Positions 60,673-64,000 of a stretch of DNA of 64,000 bases are shown here, piece after piece; within the stretch, counting starts at the first letter, position 1, and each line of letters begins with the position of its first letter. Both the position numbers and the translations under genes were made by a program. This DNA is from Protula sp. h YS-2021 (taxonomy: Eukaryota > Annelida > Polychaeta > Sabellida > Serpulidae), in NCBI GenBank assembly GCA_949752745.1, contig OX457026.1:32318911-32382910 (forward strand), written 5' to 3'. Below the pieces are notes generated by a model. It was given only the letters and a program-made list of their open reading frames with translations. It was not told where the DNA came from and did no database searches.

Positions 60673-61457
60673 GATAGCACAGTAGAGCGGACGGATGGAC
60701 AGACGGACGGACAGACAAGCTGAAAACTATCCCTCCGTTACACGGGGGATAACAAGAAATCAGTTGTTCGTTGGTCTCACTTGGTCTCGTGGTCTTTTTT
60801 CAAGGCAGATGGGCAAATTCGTATGGTCAAAAGGGAGTAGTGTAAACGGCTAATATTGTCGGCAAGTTATTTTTTTCGTTCCCACGTTCCCAAGTAGACA
60901 CACATATTTAGCACACAATATAGAAAGATTTTACACCATTAGTTCCTTAAAGTTAATGTGCTGAGAAGGGTATACCGACATAACTCCCGACGATATATCG
61001 TTCGAAGAACGTCAAGGGTGCAACATTTGGACGATTTTTGCCCCCCCCCCCCCTTTTTATTTGCTTTTATATATAGCTCCAAACTTCGATTAGCGTAACT
61101 CTGTTCAAAAGACATTAAAAGCCTGTCCTTTTAATGCTAGCCACGGAGTTCCATCACGCTGACTCAGATCAAAAAGATACCATCAGCTATTGTGTAATCT
61201 ACAGAGTCAGTGTGCCCACCACGCGACTGCGGTTACGCGAGTCGCTAATAATCTCTTAATTAACCCTTGATGCTTCGATGTCAAAACTTTCGTATACAAT
61301 GGGAGCTGTTTTTTATGACATCACACTTCAACTACAAGTTGAATATCATAGAAAGTAAATAAAGGAAAACCAAAAATTATTTTAGATGAATTCATGTCCA
61401 ACAAACTATTAAGAATGAGAACCATATTATGTGGAACTGTACCTCTCGTCTGAGCAA
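60673..61457. other. gene-free region
   Basis: No gene recognised. A C-run lies at about 61041-61052. Confidence 0.45.
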
Positions 61458-61910
61458 ATGCAAGGGATTGCTCAAAACATCTCTAGCTATGGCAAGAAGT
61501 CGAGATTGCTGCAGAAACGCCTGCACACGCTTTGTCTTGACTGTCTCGCTGGACGAAATCCAGTGCCAGAGTTTTCTGAGGAGTGTCGCGTTCAGTTAGA
61601 GGTTCGCGTGTGCAAAACCATGAGAGAATATACACACATCCCATCAGACATGCATCGTCATCATCCCCATTTGATAGCCCGCATTGACCCTGTGGTGGTA
61701 TCCGTAGTCATAGCGCATGCATCCTTCGACGGGGTGATGTTCTTATATATCCGCGAACTCAATCGCGTGCAGGCTGTGCGTATCCCTGTTGGCTTGTACG
61801 TTTTCGAAATCGTGTCGTGGATGCGCGCATGGCCCTTTGCCCACTGCCGAGTGTTGTTCTACTTTTCTACCATTTGCGACCGACATTATTTTCCCATTGC
61901 TGTGGTTTAA
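61458..61910 (+). CDS. hypothetical protein, weakly supported
   Basis: About 150 codons from the ATG at 61458 (MQGIAQNISSYGKKSRLLQK). Composition is balanced, unlike the low-complexity frames around it, with basic, Cys- and His-containing stretches (LCLDCLAGR; MHRHHPHLIARI) and a hydrophobic C-terminal half (VVVSVVIAHASF; PVGLYVFEIVSW). No domain recognised, and there is no TATA box or neighbouring gene to support it. It may be an exon or a retroelement fragment. Confidence 0.25.
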   Translation: MQGIAQNISSYGKKSRLLQKRLHTLCLDCLAGRNPVPEFSEECRVQLEVRVCKTMREYTHIPSDMHRHHPHLIARIDPVVVSVVIAHASFDGVMFLYIRELNRVQAVRIPVGLYVFEIVSWMRAWPFAHCRVLFYFSTICDRHYFPIAVV

Positions 61911-61969
61911 AAGTCGTTTTTCTCTTGAGCTCCACAAACTGCTAAACGAATAGCACTTTATCGTTACCT

Positions 61970-62067
61970 TGGGTGCATCCAGTAAGCCTTCAGTGGGTGC
62001 TTTATCCTTCAGCGACTCCAGCAAATTTGCCAAGATCTCGTCCGGGTGTGGGAGGGTCTCCAGTGGG
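61970..62067 (-). other. possible isolated exon or element fragment (reverse strand)
   Basis: An acceptor-like CACTGTAACCACAG precedes a frame reading VPLETLPHPDEILANLLESL and DKAPTEGLLDAPK, followed by GTAACG. In the same frame upstream, past a TAA, lies SEIRPTAHPLDNNSTANNWC. It looks protein-like but is too short to identify. Confidence 0.2.
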
Positions 62068-62458
62068 ACCGGCTGTGGTTACAGTGATTCGGTGCCTGAT
62101 GCTGTATTCACTGCATCGTTACACCAATTATTTGCTGTAGAATTATTATCCAAAGGGTGCGCCGTGGGCCTGATTTCAGACTCTGCCTCTACTAAACCTA
62201 ACCATCTCTGCGAAACCAAGCGCACTGCGATAACGCGTAGATAGCTGCCACCAAAATAAAACAATACATATTATTTAATAAATAACGGGCGACGGATAAC
62301 CTGCAAGTGACGAGTATAGCCCACCGGCAATACTCGTCACCTGCAAACATGTACACACATAGCCAACAGATAGCCACCCCCTCCTTCTCTCAGCTATTGT
62401 GCTGCACCAGCCTGTTAGCCAGCGGACCATGAAAACAAGCATGTCCAAGGGGTATCCA

Positions 62459-62553
62459 GACAACTCGCAACTAGACAACTCGCAACTAGACAACTCACAA
62501 CTGGACAACTCGCAGCTGGACAACTCGCAGCTGGGCAACTCGCAACTAAGTGA
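62459..62553. repeat. 15-bp tandem repeats
   Basis: Six to seven copies of GACAACTCGCAACTA-like units with few changes. The Asp-Asn-Ser-Gln-Leu frame across them follows the repeat. Confidence 0.93.
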
Positions 62554-62759
62554 AAAAGTGGACAGAAAATGCTGTTATGTCCAAGCACTCCTCGCGAAAT
62601 ATTGTGCACTAGTTAACAAAGATATCGCCTACCCCCCTCCCCCCGCACCGCTCATCAAACCCAATCGCTCACCCCGCAATGGTACTCCTCCCCCTCCACT
62701 CCCCCATCAATCTGATTGCTACCGAACCTTTCTCCCCCAAAATTCATCCACGTTGTCCA

Positions 62760-63160
62760 GTATGCATCAACTACCATAGCAACCAGCAGTTCAATCCAAG
62801 ACATAATCCCACCACGTCTGAAGTTGATCTGACTTGTTGTTCGACAGTTATCCTATTAAAGAAGTCTCGTTTCCAAAACACATAATGGCGTCATGTGACG
62901 TCATACGTTGGTATATATACACCGAATACATTACGAACCATTGGACCCACATAAGTCATTATCCTACCAAGTTTGAAGCTTTAATGCAGTTATAGTAATG
63001 ACGCCACTGTCACGTTTTGACGTCCTGTAACGTAACACGTTGTGCAACATATGTCAAATACAATCCCACCCGGAGGACCAACCCAAGGCATAATCTCACC
63101 AAGTTTGCAGCTGAACTGACGTTCCGTTCAAGAGTTATCGTGTTAACAAAATCAAGTGTC
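62760..63160. repeat. degenerate ~125-150-bp tandem units
   Basis: Phrases ATAATCCCACCACGT, CTACCAAGTTTGAAGCT and ATAATCTCACCAAGTTTGC, each followed by a GTTATCxTGTTAA-like end, mark about three diverged units. Probably an old interspersed repeat. Confidence 0.55.
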
Positions 63161-63216
63161 TACAACAAACGCACACACCACATACACGTACTCAAACATA
63201 CACAATGAATGTACAA

Positions 63217-63734
63217 CTAGAACCTTATTTCGCTAGCGAAATGTTAAACACTTGACAAAAATTAAAACACAAAAATACTTCCTTCAATGGCTTAATTCTT
63301 GAATAATATATTGCAAACAACACAGCTGGAATACGTCTTATAAGCCGAGTAGTGTTTGGTTTTTGTTGGCTTAAGGTTTTATTGACTGATCAGGCATACG
63401 CCGTGTTATCTATTTACGCAGTGAGGGCTTGCACAAAGCTGAGTAACTGTGTGTTCTGTGCTGGGCGTGAAATGCTCCGCATTTACTTGCAAAAATACAC
63501 TCTTTTCACATGGCGTTTTAAACAAGAAAACGAAATCGAAGGCGAAAATAATGTCATGCACACGTCCATATCAAGTTCTACCTTAGTCCCAAGTTTCGTG
63601 GCACCAGGGCCCGTAGTGCCAGTGGAGGAGATGACACAAGAAATCTGATCACTGTCAAGAAAAAAAAAAGATACCAACGGCTGCTCGCACAAATTCAAAA
63701 ACCACTTGCAAGCCAAAGGCATGTTAAGTGTTAA
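63217..63734. mobile_element. MITE-like repeat, copy 2
   Basis: 518 bp, inverse of 22719-23240. Ends CTAGAACC with the TTCGCTAGCGAA palindrome, and ATGTTAAGTGTTAA. No coding capacity. Confidence 0.75.
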
Positions 63735-64000
63735 AAACGAAATGTTTCTAATTTATGGAGGAAACATAAACGTCTGCGGCTGAATAAGAATGAGGCACCA
63801 ACTCTCACCCATTTTCCTGCAACGTAGCGGAGTTCTACCCACCGCGTCTAGGTCTAGACAAGCATATCCTCAACTCTAATATATGCTTCTCTTTCCCCCG
63901 AGCTCAAAGATATTTCTTTTTTCCTGTCCCCTATGAAAAGTACAGTACGTATCACACTCCAGAGCCGATCTGAATTTGCAACCATGCCTTCATTTTTGTG
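63735..64000. other. no feature seen
   Basis: Short gene-free end of the window. Confidence 0.4.

Overview
This is eukaryotic, gene-poor, repeat-rich nuclear DNA. AT-rich intergenic sequence, long (TA)n, (CT)n and (GAAA)n tracts, and a mixture of BEL/Pao, Polinton, MULE, Ginger-like, Tigger-like and hAT-like elements point to a marine invertebrate. A mollusc or another lophotrochozoan is my best guess, by inference only, partly from degenerate GACCTTGACC-type repeats of a kind I associate with molluscs. I found no convincing host protein gene, rRNA or intact tRNA. Almost everything that can be read is a mobile element or a remnant of one.

Layout. 1-10.6 kb: gene-free DNA with microsatellites and a Tigger/pogo-like remnant (2315-3019). 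10.6-17.9 kb: a young BEL/Pao LTR retrotransposon with one 1,847-codon gag-pol frame and LTRs that look identical over the shared part. Its 5' LTR has lost its last ~130 bp, which carry a perfect 57-bp hairpin in the 3' copy, and runs straight into gag. 21.6-23.9 kb: a 2.3-kb non-autonomous element whose termini match those of the large Polinton, with a ~0.5-kb MITE nested in it (second copy at 63.2 kb). 24-40 kb: inverted-repeat elements, a Ginger-like element with a broken integrase (28.7-30.2 kb), and microsatellites.

The main object is a 16,830-bp Polinton/Maverick at 40002-56831. It has 6-bp target duplications (ACGGAC) and sits inside the left terminal repeat of an older MULE (39961-58519, 8-bp duplication CTAGGACG). 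Two gene blocks converge. The rightward block holds accessory genes, then integrase, packaging ATPase, a basic hydrophobic-tailed protein, an unknown protein, a putative acylated small protein, penton-like minor capsid protein, a pX-like basic protein (frameshifted), double-jelly-roll major capsid protein and adenain-like protease. The leftward block holds protein-primed DNA polymerase B followed by four small PC4-like (ssDNA-binding) frames. Convergent AATAAA signals lie between the blocks. The core genes are open; the accessory genes carry several breaks (two in-frame stops, frameshifts), so this copy is probably decaying.

The least ordinary parts of the Polinton are: a gene resembling the NADAR/YbiA family; multiplied PC4-like domains; terminal repeats packed with consensus ETS, CRE and direct-repeat AGGTCA motifs; exact T-MARE (Maf/AP-1-type) palindromes at mirrored positions before the outermost TATA boxes; and TATA boxes that contain the stop codon of the preceding gene. 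From 58.5 kb to the end there is a tRNA-derived SINE, tandem repeats, the second MITE copy and one doubtful reading frame.
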